This document shows, in pieces, positions 47,691 to 61,130 of a DNA stretch of 64,000 nt. The DNA is from Ceratotherium simum simum. Taxonomy: Eukaryota > Chordata > Mammalia > Perissodactyla > Rhinocerotidae. The notes under the pieces were generated by a model that saw nothing but the letters and a program-made list of their open reading frames with translations, made no database searches and was not told where the DNA came from. The position numbers were made by a program, and so were the translations under genes. Location of the stretch: the NCBI RefSeq assembly GCF_000283155.1, contig NW_004454266.1, positions 928,700-992,699 of the forward strand. The letters run 5' to 3'. Each line of letters begins with the position of its first letter. The stretch's first letter is position 1.

Positions 47691-49100
47691 CCCCACAGCC
47701 TTCTCCAGCTACTCCTCCACTTTCTGCTCTTTATGACAAATCCTTCAAAAAGTTAATTGTTTCCATCATTCATTGTCCATTACTTTCCAAATTCATTGTT
47801 TTACCTTCCAGGATCCTTTAAACCCCCTTCAATCAAATTTTTGCCCTTATCATTCCACTGAAATCATTCTTGTCAATGTCAAAGTTCAATTTTCAGTCCT
47901 TAAGTTACTTGATCTCTCAACATGACTTAACACAGTTGATTCCTCTATTCTTATTTCAAACACTTTCTTTTCCTTGCTAACAGGATACCCTTTACACTCT
48001 CCTGGGCTTCCAGTGATCTCACTGATGACTCCTTCTTAGTCTCCTTGACAGGTTCCTTCTCATTCCTATTATTTACTTTTGAACCTCTTCTCTTTTGTAT
48101 TTTTCAGTCCCAGGCTTTAAATATCTATAAACAGATAATTCTTAAATTGTGTCTTCAATTCCAATTCCATCCTCTTTACTAAACCCTAGACTCATATATT
48201 TAACCCTCTGCTAGATACGTCCTCATGAATATCTGTTAGAAATTTTACTGTGTAAGATATTTCTTACAGTTAGACTGACTTACATATTGCTTTGGAAACA
48301 GATACAGATCTAGCTCCCTAAGTGCTGAACTTCCATTCACTATGTTCCACTTTGAAATCTGAGCCCACTCCTCTATTTGTCAAATGCTACCTTCCACACC
48401 TACCTACTGGCTTCCCTAATTTCCAGCAAAGTGATGACCATAGAAATATGTACTCTATCCAATGCTCTTATTGAGCAGGTGGAACAGTCCAGAGAATACA
48501 GACTCTTTGCCTACGTTGCTGAGACCACATCTGAAGGTAGAGAAGATGTAGCTTGGGAGCTGAGCATTATCAATCTTCATCTCTCTTGGGACTAGAAGGG
48601 GTTTGCTTGCATTAGGAAACTTTGCTGGCCTTGGCAACCCAGTTCCCAGAGTTATTCATTATCTGTGAGTAACTCACAGATAGTGTAACTCACAAATCTG
48701 GAGGAATTTTCCATTGAGAAAATTGCCTGTAAATGGTGTTGAGGAATAAAATCAATAATTAAGCAGAAGTCTAATATTAACAATGACTTAGAAGTAAGAT
48801 CCGAAAGATTACTTAAAACTCACAACTTGTCTCTAGTTACTGCTCTTTGTCTTTAAGTCAGAATGACTTGAAGAGGTGGACATATGGCCATGACATTTCA
48901 TGACCCTTAATAGAAACTACTCCAATTCAGATATCTACATTTTGAGTAGCCCTTTTAAAATAAATATAGATAGAGATATTCAGACTGCCTGTATGTCATC
49001 TACCCTTAGATATCTGACAGGCCTCTCAAATTTAATTCTATCCAAATGAGAGATTTTGTTCCAACCTCTTTCCTCCTCCTTGTTTCTCATCCAATATTCA
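47690..49100 (+). mobile_element. L2 LINE reverse-transcriptase region, decayed
   Basis: Wording follows the L2 RT region: the caacatgacttaacacagtt gattcc stretch (near 47915-47945) matches the L2 coding for the DLSxxFDTVDHS motif, followed by ctcctgggcttccagtgatc and tctccttgacaggttcctt. It resumes at 48990-49100 (gacaggcctctcaaatttaa). The middle (48240-48985) is unassigned. Confidence 0.6.
48660..48682. repeat. Perfect 23-bp palindrome
   Basis: Arms tatctgtgagt and actcacagata around a single A. The word gtaactcaca recurs a few bases further on (48684 onward). No known function. Confidence 0.95.
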
Positions 49101-51950
49101 CCATTTTAATAAATTGCTGTATGGTGTATCATTTGCTGAATTCAAATAGAAATCACATTTAGCTATTAGAAACTGCCAATACAGAGTTTTAAACAAGTAG
49201 AAGTTTATGTTTTTCTCATGCAAGTGAAATCCAGAGGTAGTCTGGTGAAGATGTGGTGGATCATAATAGTTAAAGCTCCTTTTGTCCTGAGTGTATGGCT
49301 TTTATCCTCAAGGTCAACTGCTGTAGCTACATTAGTTTTGGTAATCATGCTGTTTTCCAGGCAAAAAATTTTCCACATCTAATTGTCCGGGCCTTAATTT
49401 CATGACTCTAACCAATTGAGAGGGAGGACGAGAAATGTAATCCTTTAGCTGGTCACTTTGACTCCTCAAATAAAATTATAACTAAAAAAAGAGGAGATGA
49501 TAAATACCTGGTGGATACTAGTAGTTTCTGCCATGACTATTTCACAGCTTTAAAGAAAAACATACCTACTTTACTTTGATAAAAATTAAAAAAAGAAATG
49601 GTCATATGTAGATTAAGAGAAACACTTCCCCAGGCTCAGCTTGATTGAACACAAACCTTTCAAACTTTTCTTCTCTAGAGTTTGTAAAAAACAAAGGCTC
49701 ACCTTTGTGAGAGAGATGAGCCAAGGCCATATCAGTTGATTGTATATGAGTGGTTCAGGCCCTGCTAGTTGGAACAGTTAAAACTGTTGTATTTTGCTGT
49801 TCCACTTTACTAGTTTTTGAACAGACATATGGCAGGCTGTTCAGGAGACCAGGGACCATGGTTAAGGAAATGGTGACCAAAGAAATACATCTGATAGTTG
49901 TGCTCCTTAACTTGCTATCTGTAAGGTAGCCTGAGGCAGAGATAGAAAAACTGACTGGGATGAGGAAATGCTATCTCTTAAAGTGGCTAGAGACCTCTGT
50001 CTAGTTTCTTAGAGAGGTTGTTTCTGGAGCTGTCACTTAGAATTTCAGGAGCATAAGTAAACTTCTTTTTGCCTGATTCTTGGAAAATGTAGACATTTTA
50101 TGATAGGATGCATATATCACCTCCCGGCCCCCGCCCATCAACTAGTCATGTAAAAGTTAAGGCATATTAGTTGAGTCTCAGTGAAAGAATAAAGAAAAGA
50201 AGAGATTTAATGTAGGGAATTAAGTGCTTGAAAAATTGTTGGAGGAGCTGAATAAGTAGATTCTAGACTGGTCCCTTGACATGACTCCAGAGTATTCCAG
50301 ATACATAAGGGGGAACACCATGTTGGAGCTATTATTGGCACCATGCTGGAATCAAAAACATGCTGCTGATACTGCTGTTGCCATGGACGCTGCGGGGGCT
50401 TCTCACATTCAGAAATCAGGAGAATGGGTCTGGATTACTGAAGTGGGGAAGTAAGATGTAATCTATACTTTTTCATTAGCAGCAATAACCAAGAGCCGAG
50501 GAAAAATGGTGCCAATCTTACTTCTACCTTACAAATATTATGCAAGTGTATCTAATTGGTGGAACCTAATTTTCAATCAGAACCCTTCCCTCAGGGGAAT
50601 TTTAGCATTCCAATCTCTTTAAGTGGAAAGATGGTGGATTGAAGGTGGAGAGAACTATTCTAAACTATCTCCACATATACTGTGCTTACAGAGGTGAAGG
50701 AGAGATGATATGAATGTTAGGATGTTCTCAAAAACCCAAGAAAGATCAGATAGCAATTATTCTGGCTCATAAAAGGCTAAGCTGGGTCAACAACTGTTTT
50801 TCTTCTATTCCTGACACTTAGGATCCAGAAAGAGAGGAAAAATCCATTCAAAGCAATTACTTCATGAAGAATGTTACGGGAAAATATGACAGGTACCTAC
50901 TGATATTTCACCTAACATGAGCAAATACAAGCAAAGGCTTCCTTCCATTATATGAGGCTAAAAGATAAGAAAAAGAGTGATAATGGTGAAAATAAAAGAC
51001 TAAAAAGATATAACTAGAGATTTCAGTTGTAGGATCAGTTTAGTTTACCAGCCAGAATTATATCCTTATCCAACTGCTTTTAAGACAATTTTTCACTCCT
51101 TGTGAGAAGGCCTAGAAGCCAATTGTTGTTATTCAACAAAACTGATCCTTGAAGGTTGAGTCTCTTGGGTAAGATAGAGCCATTGTAATGATAAAGAGAA
51201 TCCTCTAGGTTTTATAAACCAGATGTTTATGCTAAAAATCATGTAGGTTCCACACATCCAGTGTGTGTGTGTTTGTATGTGTAACTATGTGTAACTAAAA
51301 CAAGGAGTAACTCATTGAAAAGGAGAGTGAATTTTCTTGGTGTGTTCTTAGTTGTGAACGACATAATCCATCTTGGCCAATTTAAGCTGATAATTATTTA
51401 TTAAATCATATTTGGTTGCTTACAGGTAGCCCAGAAGTAAAGAGAGTCAGACTCTGAGTTATCCTGCCAAGAATGAGACTCAGGAACACTGAGAAGGCCA
51501 CACTGGAGAAAATACCACTGCCGTAATTATTCAGCTTTTAGAACACTTGAGACTAAATTCTAGATCTGTCGCTGATGCCCAGAAGAACCAGATTCCTCTG
51601 TCCTATGCAGAGAAGTCTGAGTTCTGTATGCATGCTATTTCTGATTGGTAGAACCTTATTCCCATTTTTCCTCTCAGCTACGGGGGATCCCGGGAAATAA
51701 TCACATTGTAGTGAGGATGTTCACAGATGTTAGGACACAAATAATGAATGTCCACTTTAGGCATATTGTGGAAGGGTAATGTTGGATACTAATTGTATTT
51801 CTTTTTACTTCTTATTATAGAAAATTACAAACAGAGACAAAAATCTTGTTTCATTGGTATTTCATTCAACTACTACCTCCCCAACTTTAATTATTTTGAA
51901 GCATATCTGAGACATCATCTTTATTCAACCCTTTTCAACCTTGAAAAAAA
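49101..51950. other. Intergenic with unassigned old repeat remnants
   Basis: 49110-49440 looks like an interspersed repeat (acaagtagaagtttatgttt, ttttctcatgcaagtgaaat) that I could not name. 50450-50680 and 51580-51680 share loose wording around a tctaattggtggaacctaat / tctgattggtagaaccttat block and may be related. A GT-rich patch lies at 51262-51292. No coding sequence. Confidence 0.45.
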
Positions 51951-51954
51951 AGAA

Positions 51955-52130
51955 AACCCTGCCATTTGAGACAACAAGGATGAACCTGGAGGTCATTATT
52001 CTAAGCCACAAAAAGACAAATTCTGCATGATTTTGCTTGTATGTAGATTCTAAAAGAGTCAACCTCAAAATTAGAGAGTAGAGTGGTGGTTGCCGGAGGC
52101 TAGGAGGAGGTGGAAATGGGGAGATTTACC
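51955..52130 (+). mobile_element. L1 3'-region fragment, sense
   Basis: gacaacaaggatgaacctgg through gagtggtggttgccggaggc. It is the inverted partner of about 52680-52860. Confidence 0.8.
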
Positions 52131-52339
52131 ATTTCACTGGTAAATTTTTTGCTATGTATATATAAAAAGATAAGGGCAATTTAAAGAAAGAAACATCATT
52201 ATCACTATTCCACCTAAAATTCAACAATAATTCATATCATAAATATATTTAATCACTTTTCATATTTCTCCAGTTCTTATGAAAAATTTTCAATAATCTG
52301 TTTGAATTAAGATACAAATGAGTTCATGCATTGTGATTG

Positions 52340-53490
52340 GTTGATATGTCTCTTTTTTTCCAGCTGTAGTGCAGTATAATTGACAAGTAAAATTTATACA
52401 TATTTAAAGTGTGCAATGTGATGTTTTGATGTATGTATACATTGTGAAATAATCACTACAATCAAGTTAATTAACATATCCATCACCTCACATATTTACC
52501 ACTGTCCTTCTGTTCTTTTTCTTTTTGGAAGTGAGGACAGTTATGATCTACCCTCTTAGTAAATTTCAAGTATTCAATGCAGTGTTGTTAACCATAATCA
52601 CGTTGGTGTACAGTAGATCTCCAGAACTTATTTATCTTGCGTAACTGAAACTTTGCACCCCTTGACCAACATCTCCTCATTTCCACCCCCTCCTAGCCCC
52701 TGGCAACCACCATTCTACTCTCTAATTTTGAGTTTGACTATTTTAGAATCTACATATAAGCAAAATCATGAAGAATTTGTCTTTTTGTGCCTGGCTTACT
52801 TTACTTAGCATAATGTCCTCTAGGATCATCCCTGTTGTCTCAAATGGCAGGGTTTTCTTTTTTTTTAAGGTTGAATAATATCTCATTGTATACATACAGT
52901 CACCTAACAGGGATACGGGGAAGTCGTTAGGTGATTTCATTGTTGTGCAAATATCATTGAATGTACTTACACAAGCCTAGATGGTATAGCCTACTACATA
53001 CCTAGGATCTGTAGTACTAATCTTATGGGACAATCCTCACATATGTGGTCTGTCATGACCAAAATGGCTTTACGCAAAGCACGACTATAGACTACACTTT
53101 TTCAATCCATTCATAGCACGTGGCACTTCAGATATATCTTCAATATCCTGTTTTTACTTACTTTGAATATATACCCAGAAGCAGGATTCCTGGACCATAT
53201 AGCTGTCCTATTTTTAGTTTTTTGAGGAACCTCCATACTGTTTTCCATAATGGCTGTACCACTTATATTTCCACCAACAGTGTACAGGGATTCCCTTTTC
53301 GCTACATCATTATCAATATTTGTTGTCTTTTGTCTTTTTAGCTATTTTAGCGGGTGTAATGTGATATATCATTGTGATTTTCATTAGCATTTCTCTGATA
53401 ATTAATGAAGTAGAGCACATTATTATATACCCGTTGGCCATAAATATATCTTATTTCGAGAAATGTCTATTCAGTCCTTTGCCTATTTTT
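52340..53490 (-). mobile_element. L1 3' region and ORF2 end, antisense, interrupted
   Basis: Antisense L1 from gcaatgtgatgttttgatgt through tcctagcccctggcaaccac to the ORF2 end (cagtgtacagggattccctt). A DNA transposon splits it at 52897-53087, and another L1 abuts at about 53492. Confidence 0.88.
52897..53087. mobile_element. Tigger-like nonautonomous DNA transposon
   Basis: It starts cagtcacctaac and ends gcacgacta, an imperfect terminal inverted repeat. The interior matches the known mariner/Tigger wording (cgttaggtgatttcattgtt, cacaagcctagatggtatag). TA dinucleotides flank it at 52895-52896 and 53088-53089, the target duplication expected for this superfamily. L1 sequence continues on both sides, so it inserted into the L1. 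Confidence 0.8.
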
Positions 53491-53491
53491 T

Positions 53492-55110
53492 TAAAAAGAT
53501 TTTTTTAGAGCAGTTTTAGGTTCACAGCAAAATTGAGAGGAAAGCACCCAGTATGCCTGTACATCCCCTGCTCTCAGACATGCATAGCTTCCTCCATTAT
53601 CAACATCCCTCACCAAAAAGTACATTTGTTATAATTGATAAACCTACATTGATATATATACCATAATGACCCAAAGTCCATAATTTAGGGTTCACTTCTG
53701 GAGTCATACATTCTATGGGTTGGACAAATGTATAGTGACATGTATTTATCATTATAGTATCATAAACAGTAATTTCACTGCTCTAAAAATCCTCTGTGCT
53801 CCACCTATTCATCACCCCCCCCCAATCCCTGGCAACCATATGTCACACAGGTTGTAGCTTTTTCAGATTAACTTCTTTTACTTAGTAATACGCATTTAAA
53901 GTTCTTCCAGTTCTTTTCATCATTTGAAAACTCATTTCCTTTTAGTGCTTAATAATATTCCATTGCCTGGATGTACCATAGTTTATTTATCCATTCACCT
54001 ACTTAAGGACATTTTGATTGCTTCCAAGTTCTAGCATTTATGAATAAAAATGCTATAAATAATTGTGTACAGGGTTTTTTTGTGGCCATAAGTTTTCGAC
54101 TCCTTTGGGTGAATACCAAGAACATGATTGCTGGATCATATTGTAAGAGCATGTTTAGTTTTGTAAGAAACCACCAAACTGTCTTCCAAAGTGGTTGTAC
54201 CGTTTTGTATCCCCACCAACAATGATTGAGAGTTCCTGTTGCTCCACATTCCTGTCAGCATTTGGTGTTGTCAGTGTTCTGAATTTTGGCCATTTTAATA
54301 GATGTATGGTGGTATCTCATTGTTGTTTTAATCTGCATTTCCCTGATGACACATGATGTGGAGCGTCTTTTCATATGCTTACTTGAATCTGTATATTTTC
54401 CTTTGTGACGTGTCTGTTAGGGTTGTTAGCCCATTTTTAAATCAAGTTATTTGTTTCTTTGCTATTGATTTGTATGATTTCCTTATATATTTTCAATATT
54501 AGTCCATATCAGATATATGGTATGCAAATATTTTCTCTACATATGTATATATTACATCTTCTTAATCCATTTATCTGTTGATGGACACATGTTGTTTTCA
54601 TATCTTGGCTATTGTAAATAATGCTGCAATATACATGGCAGTGCAGATATCTCTTCTATATCCTGTTTTCATTTCCTTTGGATGTACACCCAGAAATGAG
54701 ATTGCCTGATCATGTGATAGTTCTATTTTTAATTTTTTGAGGAACGTCTATATTGTTTTCTGTAGTGGCTATACCAATTTACATTCCTGCCAACAGCACA
54801 CAAGGGTTTCCTTTTCTCTACATCGTGGCCAACACGTGTTATTTGTTGTTTATTTGATGATAGCCATTTTAACAGGTGTGATGTCATATCTCACTGTGGT
54901 TTTGATTTTCATTTCTATGGTGAATAGCACTCCTCTGATGTCAAGGACCCTTTCATGTACATGTTGGCCATTTGTATGTCTTCTTTGGAAAAAAAAAATG
55001 TCTATTCAGTTCTTCTGCTCATTTTTTAATATACTTTTTTTGCTATTGAATTGTATACATTCTTTGTATATTTTGGATACTAACCCCTTATCAGATTCTA
55101 TGAATATATA
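53492..55110 (-). mobile_element. Nested antisense L1 fragments (two)
   Basis: 53492 to about 54540 is one L1 3' end and ORF2 tail (tttttagagcagttttaggt, cttaataatattccattgcc, tggtatctcattgttgtttt). About 54545-55110 is a second piece (catttatctgttgatggaca, tttggatgtacacccagaaa) that repeats the same ORF2 stretch, so it is a separate copy. It ends where the duplicon begins. Confidence 0.85.
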
Positions 55111-55724
55111 AGAATTGTCCAAAACACAGTTGATGAAATTTCATTGATTGGAGGATGGGGAATGAAAGAGAGTGTTAAAATAAAGATGGCTTTGACATAT
55201 TAAGCTTGGGTATCAGGCATAATTTTAAAACCACTCATAGCAGAGTTGATTGTGCTTGGGGAAGATAAAAGAGTTTGTTGTCAAACATGCTGATTTTGAG
55301 CTGATGAAGAGACATGTCCAACAGGCATTTGGAGAATATTACACTGGTGCTCATGAGGGAGGCTGTGACTGGTTATACAGATTAGGATAGTGGAATTCAT
55401 AGGATAAAGATTTTTAGATTGAGTTAATAGGGCACAGGGCTTTGAAAGACTGAAATTGTGAGTTCAGATAAACTCTCTTGAGCCTTGAAGAATATGCACA
55501 ATTAAGGAATGCAGTAAGACTAGGAGTTGGGGAAGGAGTAAGCAATTGAAAAGGGAGACAGATGAGGACTTATGTAAGTGATTCTTGTTTTGGAGACTCA
55601 CTTTTATCCTTTTTGTTTTAGCTCTACTAATCTTAGGCTCGGTGTAGGAGATATCATGACACACTAAAATTTCTCCCCTAAACACTGCCAAGCAGAAACA
55701 TCCAAGTTTCCATCCAAGGTCCAC

Positions 55725-56668
55725 ATAGAAACTGTCTCCCTAGGAAACTAAACTATTACTGAATTCGTCTTCCTAGGTTTCTATGACATACTTGAGCTGC
55801 GTCTCCCTTCTTTATTGTGGTCACTGGTGTCTATGCCTCCATCATCATAGAGAATATGCTAATCATTGTGGCCATGGTTAGCTGTCAGATGCTCCACACA
55901 TCCGTATATTTCTTCCTGACTAATCTGCCTTTCCTTGAGAATCTCTACACTTATAAAGTAATGCCGAAAATGCTGGAGGACTTCCTGTAGGAGGTAGCCA
56001 TTTCTGTGGCTGGTTGCTTGCCCCAGTTCTTTATCTTTGATTCTCTAGGCACAGCTGAATGCTTCCTGCTAGCTATTAAGGGATATAATCACTACCAGGT
56101 GATTGCTACCCACTCTGCTACTAACTCCTGGTAGGGCCCAGATGGTGCTTGCGGCTGGTGGTCATAGCCTGGCTCTCTGGCTTCATGGTAGATGGATTGG
56201 TTGTGGCCCTGATGGCCCAGATGAAGTTCTGTGGCCCGAACCACATCAACTAATTTTACTGTGGCTTCATGCCTTTGATGAGCCAGGCCTGTTCAGATCC
56301 CAGAGTGGTCCAAGTGATAATATTTATTCTCTCTGTGGTTGGCCTCACTGTTCCCTTTGGACTGATTTTGATATCTTATGCTTGGATTATAGTGGTTGTG
56401 CTGAGAGTTCTTGCTGGGTCAGCAGGAGAAATGTTCTCTCCACATGCTCCTCCCACCTAGCTGTAATGTCCACATTCTGTGGAAATCTCATGGTCTTGTA
56501 CATTGTACCCTGTGCTATTCACTCCCACCTCCTCTCTAAGTATTTATTCTGCTCTACGTTGTGGTAAGCCCCATCTTCAATCCTGTTATCTACACCCTTC
56601 AGATCAAGGAAGTTCATCAGGCACTGAGGAGGCTTCTCTACAATAAGTAAACTGAAACACTTGATTGA
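55725..56668 (+). pseudogene. OR11A1: OR11A1-like olfactory receptor pseudogene, copy 2
   Basis: The expected start is ATA (55725-55727) instead of ATG, and codon 9 is a TAA (55749-55751). Beyond these, OR11A1 wording is clear in shifting frames: TITEFVFLGFYDI, FSDP-type ACSDPRVVQVIIFILSVVG, LTVPFGLILISYAWIIVVVL, STCSSHLAVMSTF, EVHQALRRLL and a TETLD end at TGA 56666-56668. The TM6-TM7 part is better kept than in copy 1. A TAA precedes the final TETLD. Its inactivating changes differ from those of copy 1 (TGG here where copy 1 has its first TGA), so the two probably died separately. Confidence 0.92.
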
Positions 56669-56972
56669 AGATGAAGGATGTTAAAAATTTTATTTTGCAA
56701 TTATCTCCATTGGGAAGTCTTCCAAGATTGGTTGGAGAGGAACAACCTTGTTCTATTCCAACATTCCCCTCTAACCTTTCTATAGTTTCTCTAAAAGTGA
56801 AGATGGTAATGGCAACAATTTTCAAATTCTAGATTTGAACAATTTATTTTAAGCTTCTGTTATTTCTTTATTCAATAGACCATGAATATTTAGTATAGAA
56901 AAATAGATAAAAACAGCAACACCAAAATGAACGTAGAAATATTGACTATACTATTGTTGAATGGGACATTTC

Positions 56973-56974
<2 letters not shown>

Positions 56975-57010
<36 letters not shown>
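56975..57010. repeat. (TA)18 microsatellite
   Basis: A pure TA run of 36 nt followed by more interrupted AT-rich sequence to about 57070. The 104-codon open frame across it is a product of the repeat. Confidence 0.97.
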
Positions 57011-57013
<3 letters not shown>

Positions 57014-57149
57014 CATTATATATTTCAGAATTTCATTATGTATAATATATATAATATATATGTATATATACATAACAAGGTATATCATGGAGTTTGTAAT
57101 ATGGTTTTCCACAGAACACTAAGTCATGAGCTTCATCCTAAAGCAACAA

Positions 57150-58060
57150 GTATGTACGTATTTATTCTTCTTGGATTCACAGTATGGCTAAACATCATGT
57201 GTTCAAATAATCTGTTTTTGGGAATTTTTAGTTGTATTTGATTCTTTTGCTATACAAATCTCATTTACATCCAGATTTTCCTACAATAAATTCTTAGTAG
57301 TTGAATTGCCAGGTCTAATGATATACATATTTATAAAAATTTAAAGCTGAATGCATTTTACTTATTCATTTTAACTTTTTACTGTAGAAAAATTCAAACA
57401 TATGCAAAAGTAGAGTAGCAGAATGAACTCTCATGTAGCTATTATCCATTTTCAACATCAACATTTGCCAATCTTGTTTCAACCTACAGTTCCTTTTTAT
57501 TTTGCTGGAAAATTTTAGAACAAATCCCAGATGTTGTGTGGATGTTGTGTTGTGTAAGTACATATTCCATATGTAAGTATTTGGTATGCTCTCTGACTGA
57601 TAAAGACATTTTTAAAAAGACATGGCAACCGTGCCATTATGATACTTTACACAATTATCAATATTTCCTTCATAACATCAAATACACAAGCCATATTTAA
57701 ATTTCTCCAATTATCTTTAAGTAATTTCTTAAAATTAGGATCATGAAAAGATTTACATATGCTTTTTGTTGTTTTGTTTCTTAGTCCCTTTATTTCATAG
57801 CATTTCTCTCCACCACTTTTTTTCCATACCATTGATTTATTGGAGAAATTGGGTTATCTGTTCTGTAGAATGTTTCATATTCTAAATAGGCTTATTGTTT
57901 ACTTGTGGTTTTAACTTCTATCCTTATATCTTGTATTTTATGTAAATTCAAATTTAGAAGTTTGATTGGATCTTAGTTAGCTTTTTTTGGCAGACTATTC
58001 CAAAGTTGCTATGTTGTTGCTATTGCATCACATCACGAGGCACACAATGTTTATTTTTTT
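57150..58060 (-). mobile_element. Old L1 3'-region remnants, antisense (copy 2)
   Basis: Counterpart of 40600-41640, same order of L1M words. Confidence 0.6.
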
Positions 58061-60062
58061 CACTTTTAGTGATGCTGTTCATACTGTTGATCAGTGGGTT
58101 CAGGCGACATTGGTCTGATCCATCTATTTCTCAGTTCTCAATTAACTTTTCATCTAATATTTTTACCATCCATTGATGAAAGTTCTTAATTAATGCCTAG
58201 AATAATCTTTTCTTTGAATGTATTTTCCTTTAATGTGTTGAGTATATATTTTAAATAGTTGTAAAATCTTTGCAGATTTCCACATTCAGGCCATATCGGC
58301 TTCAGTTTTCGTTGAATTCTTTTTTTCTTGAATATTCATCAGACTTTCCCATGTCTTTGTATGGCTAGTAATTTTTTGAGGGAATGTATAACATTGTAGA
58401 AACTCTCAATTCAGTTATCTTATTCTGAGAAACATTGGTTTTAGCTCCAGGATGTGTTTCAATTCCAGAAGAATCATCTTGAACTTGTGTAGGCTTCATT
58501 TTATGCTTTGTTAGTATGGATCTATGAAAAGCCCGAAGTGTTTGGCAAGCGTCTCTAACTTGGCATGACTCAACCTCCAATTTCTCTTTCTTGTGGTGAT
58601 TGTCAGGGCTTGGTTTTAGGCTTTGTTAGGCCAGGCCTAGAGCAGAACTTACTTAACAATGTGGTCTTTACTCTTAAAACTTGGCCATTAGGTGCCTCAG
58701 TTGGATGGCAGTGATAGTAATAAGGTGTTAATGAAATTTCCCCAATTCAGCAGGGCCAGAAAAGCACACTTTCCTGGTACTGCTTGACCTCAAACCCTGA
58801 TTCACCACCATCGTCTGTTTCATTTCAGTCCTATAGCAGCTTGTCCTTGGTAACTCTCAAATGATTTTTCTCTTTATATGTAGAGGCTGTCTATTAGTCA
58901 CAGCTCAGAGACTCTCCTCCCCCCATCAAATGTACCTTTGGGTCCCCTTTGCACAGATCTCTCCTCTCTAATTTCCCATACAACTTGCAGCTGCTTCAGC
59001 TGCCCACAATTAGCTCAGATTTCTGCTTGCTCATATCAGTAGAACTGTCTATAATTCTCTGCTTGCACTTCATTTCTTTAGCTCATAGTCAGAAAATTGT
59101 GCCCACGTAGAGAGCTAGGTGATTGTGTGGCTCATCTTGGGAGCTTCCTTTCTTTTAAGGAAAGCAATCTTATATTACCTACTGTCAACTACTTGAAAAT
59201 AATTTCTTCATAGGTTTTGTTCTGTTTTATAGTTACTTATGCTGGGAGGAATAGGCCAGCACCAGTTACTCTATCATGGTCTAAAATAGAATTGTTCTGA
59301 TAATATTTTTAAAAATAATTTTCTTATGGAAAATGTTATTATAATAAATTGTGCACCTGAATTTAAGATCTTCAATGGTGAAGGCTGATCACCCTTTTTA
59401 GTGTTTCTACAATGTCTTCCTCATAGTAGGTTTCTAATATATTTGCAGAATTGGTTTAAATTGTATTGAATGATGATGAGGCAAATGATGATTGTGGGGA
59501 GAAATGTGGTTGTGGTGATGGTGGACAGGCATGAGAAATGACTAGTGATAGTTATTGTCAAGTCCTGGTTCCAAAATTCCAGGTCACAATTATAGATCTT
59601 TATAAATGAACAACTCAAAATAACAAGATACATTTTAGTTTTTTAATTCATAAGACATAATTCTGTCTTTACCATCTTACCATCTTGGGTCAGAGGTATT
59701 ATAAGCTGTTAATATGAGTTAAAAATCTGTATTTATAAAAATTCTAAGGCTAAAGACACTTCAGAAAGACGGTTCTTGTAGTTCTCAGAAACCCATTCTT
59801 ATGGGGAAAATTTTTCTCTATATCCATATGTTTTCCCTTATCTTCACTTGTTATTCTCAAGCTAGTCAAATTTGGGCTTTGATTCTTGTCCTCAGGAATC
59901 CTAAAATATATCTTGCAATGAAGCACAGAATGAACTTGGCATATATCTTAACCTGTTACTGATGCCCTGGATTATTGTTACCCTCACTGAGTTCCTGAAC
60001 TCTTATTGAATTTCTGTCCTCTGTTGCTCACCTTCACAACATCCAGTAGTGGAATCCCCCTT

Positions 60063-60153
60063 AGTATATTGTTGTTCAATGGCATCCACTGTCCGCCTGA
60101 AGGATGGACCTTCAGAGAAAGAGAAAAATGCTTGTATTCATCAGATTCTGAGG
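60063..60153. repeat. 90-bp segment displaced relative to copy 1 (pairs with 43509-43600)
   Basis: ttgttgttcaatggcatcca through aaaaatgcttgtattcatca matches 43509-43600, but here it lies before the trinucleotide-like tract whereas in copy 1 it lies after it. Confidence 0.75.
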
Positions 60154-60929
60154 AACAGGTGGGATTACTTGCAGAGTCAAAGAAGATATCAACTTTGATT
60201 ATCTACTAAATAATCATTCATTTCAAAATAATTTCTGGACACATGCTGTGATAAGTCATTAGGTTATATTTGGAAAGAAGGTATTAACTTCTAGATGATC
60301 TAGAATGAAAGTCCATGCTAAGAATAGGTCAGATGCAGATTCTGAACAGAGATTATAGTCTGAAAATCTCAGGGTACTCTTCCTAAATTAGAGCTCTATC
60401 TAATCCATTTACCTAGACTTCTTCTGAATAGAATTAATCATCAGATGTTTAATATGACTCTATAATACACAATGTACAATAATATGAACTATAGGGGATG
60501 GTACAAAGAAACATAAAGCATATTCTCTGCTTTGACACAGTGCATGGATATATAGAGAGACAAGCTTGACATATAGTTACTGAACTAGAGTGTTTTTATA
60601 ATGTAATGCAATAAATCCTTTCTCTGTATCACTCTTTAACAGTCTATATTGAAAGAAGAATCCATTCATTGAGTGATACATAGATCACTTTCTTTTTGCA
60701 GAACAAAAGTCACAAATAAAACATATAGGAAATATTCTTTTATTTTATTAGAACAAAATAATACTTCTAAAAAAATCACCCTACTCTTGCCTATCTTCCA
60801 ATTCTCAGCCATGAGTTGTAGAATCTCCACAGGCATTCTCAAATATAGCACAAACACAAAAATATATAAAATATTCTGAAAAATGAGTCATTAAAAGGGG
60901 AAAAATAGCAAATAAGTTGCCACTCTTAC

Positions 60930-61130
60930 TAATGGTGATGGTGCTGGCAGTATTGATGGGAATAGTATTAAAGATGATAATTTGTATGGTGACTCTGATG
61001 ACAATAATGATAATATCAATTATAGTAAAGCTGATAGTGAGGATCTTCATTATTAAACCACTGATAGAAATGGCACTGGTGAGAAAAATGGTAGTAGTGA
61101 TGGCAATAGATGATCAAGTTTCAATGATAT
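60930..61130 (+). repeat. Degenerate GAT/GGT trinucleotide-like tract, copy 2
   Basis: Counterpart of 43130-43340, with one 3-nt length difference. It holds an 81-codon open frame (60917-61162) in the same phase as copy 1. Confidence 0.7.

Noticed and set aside
56927..57241. 104-codon frame with a run of Tyr-Ile repeats
   Set aside because: It translates the (TA)18 microsatellite.
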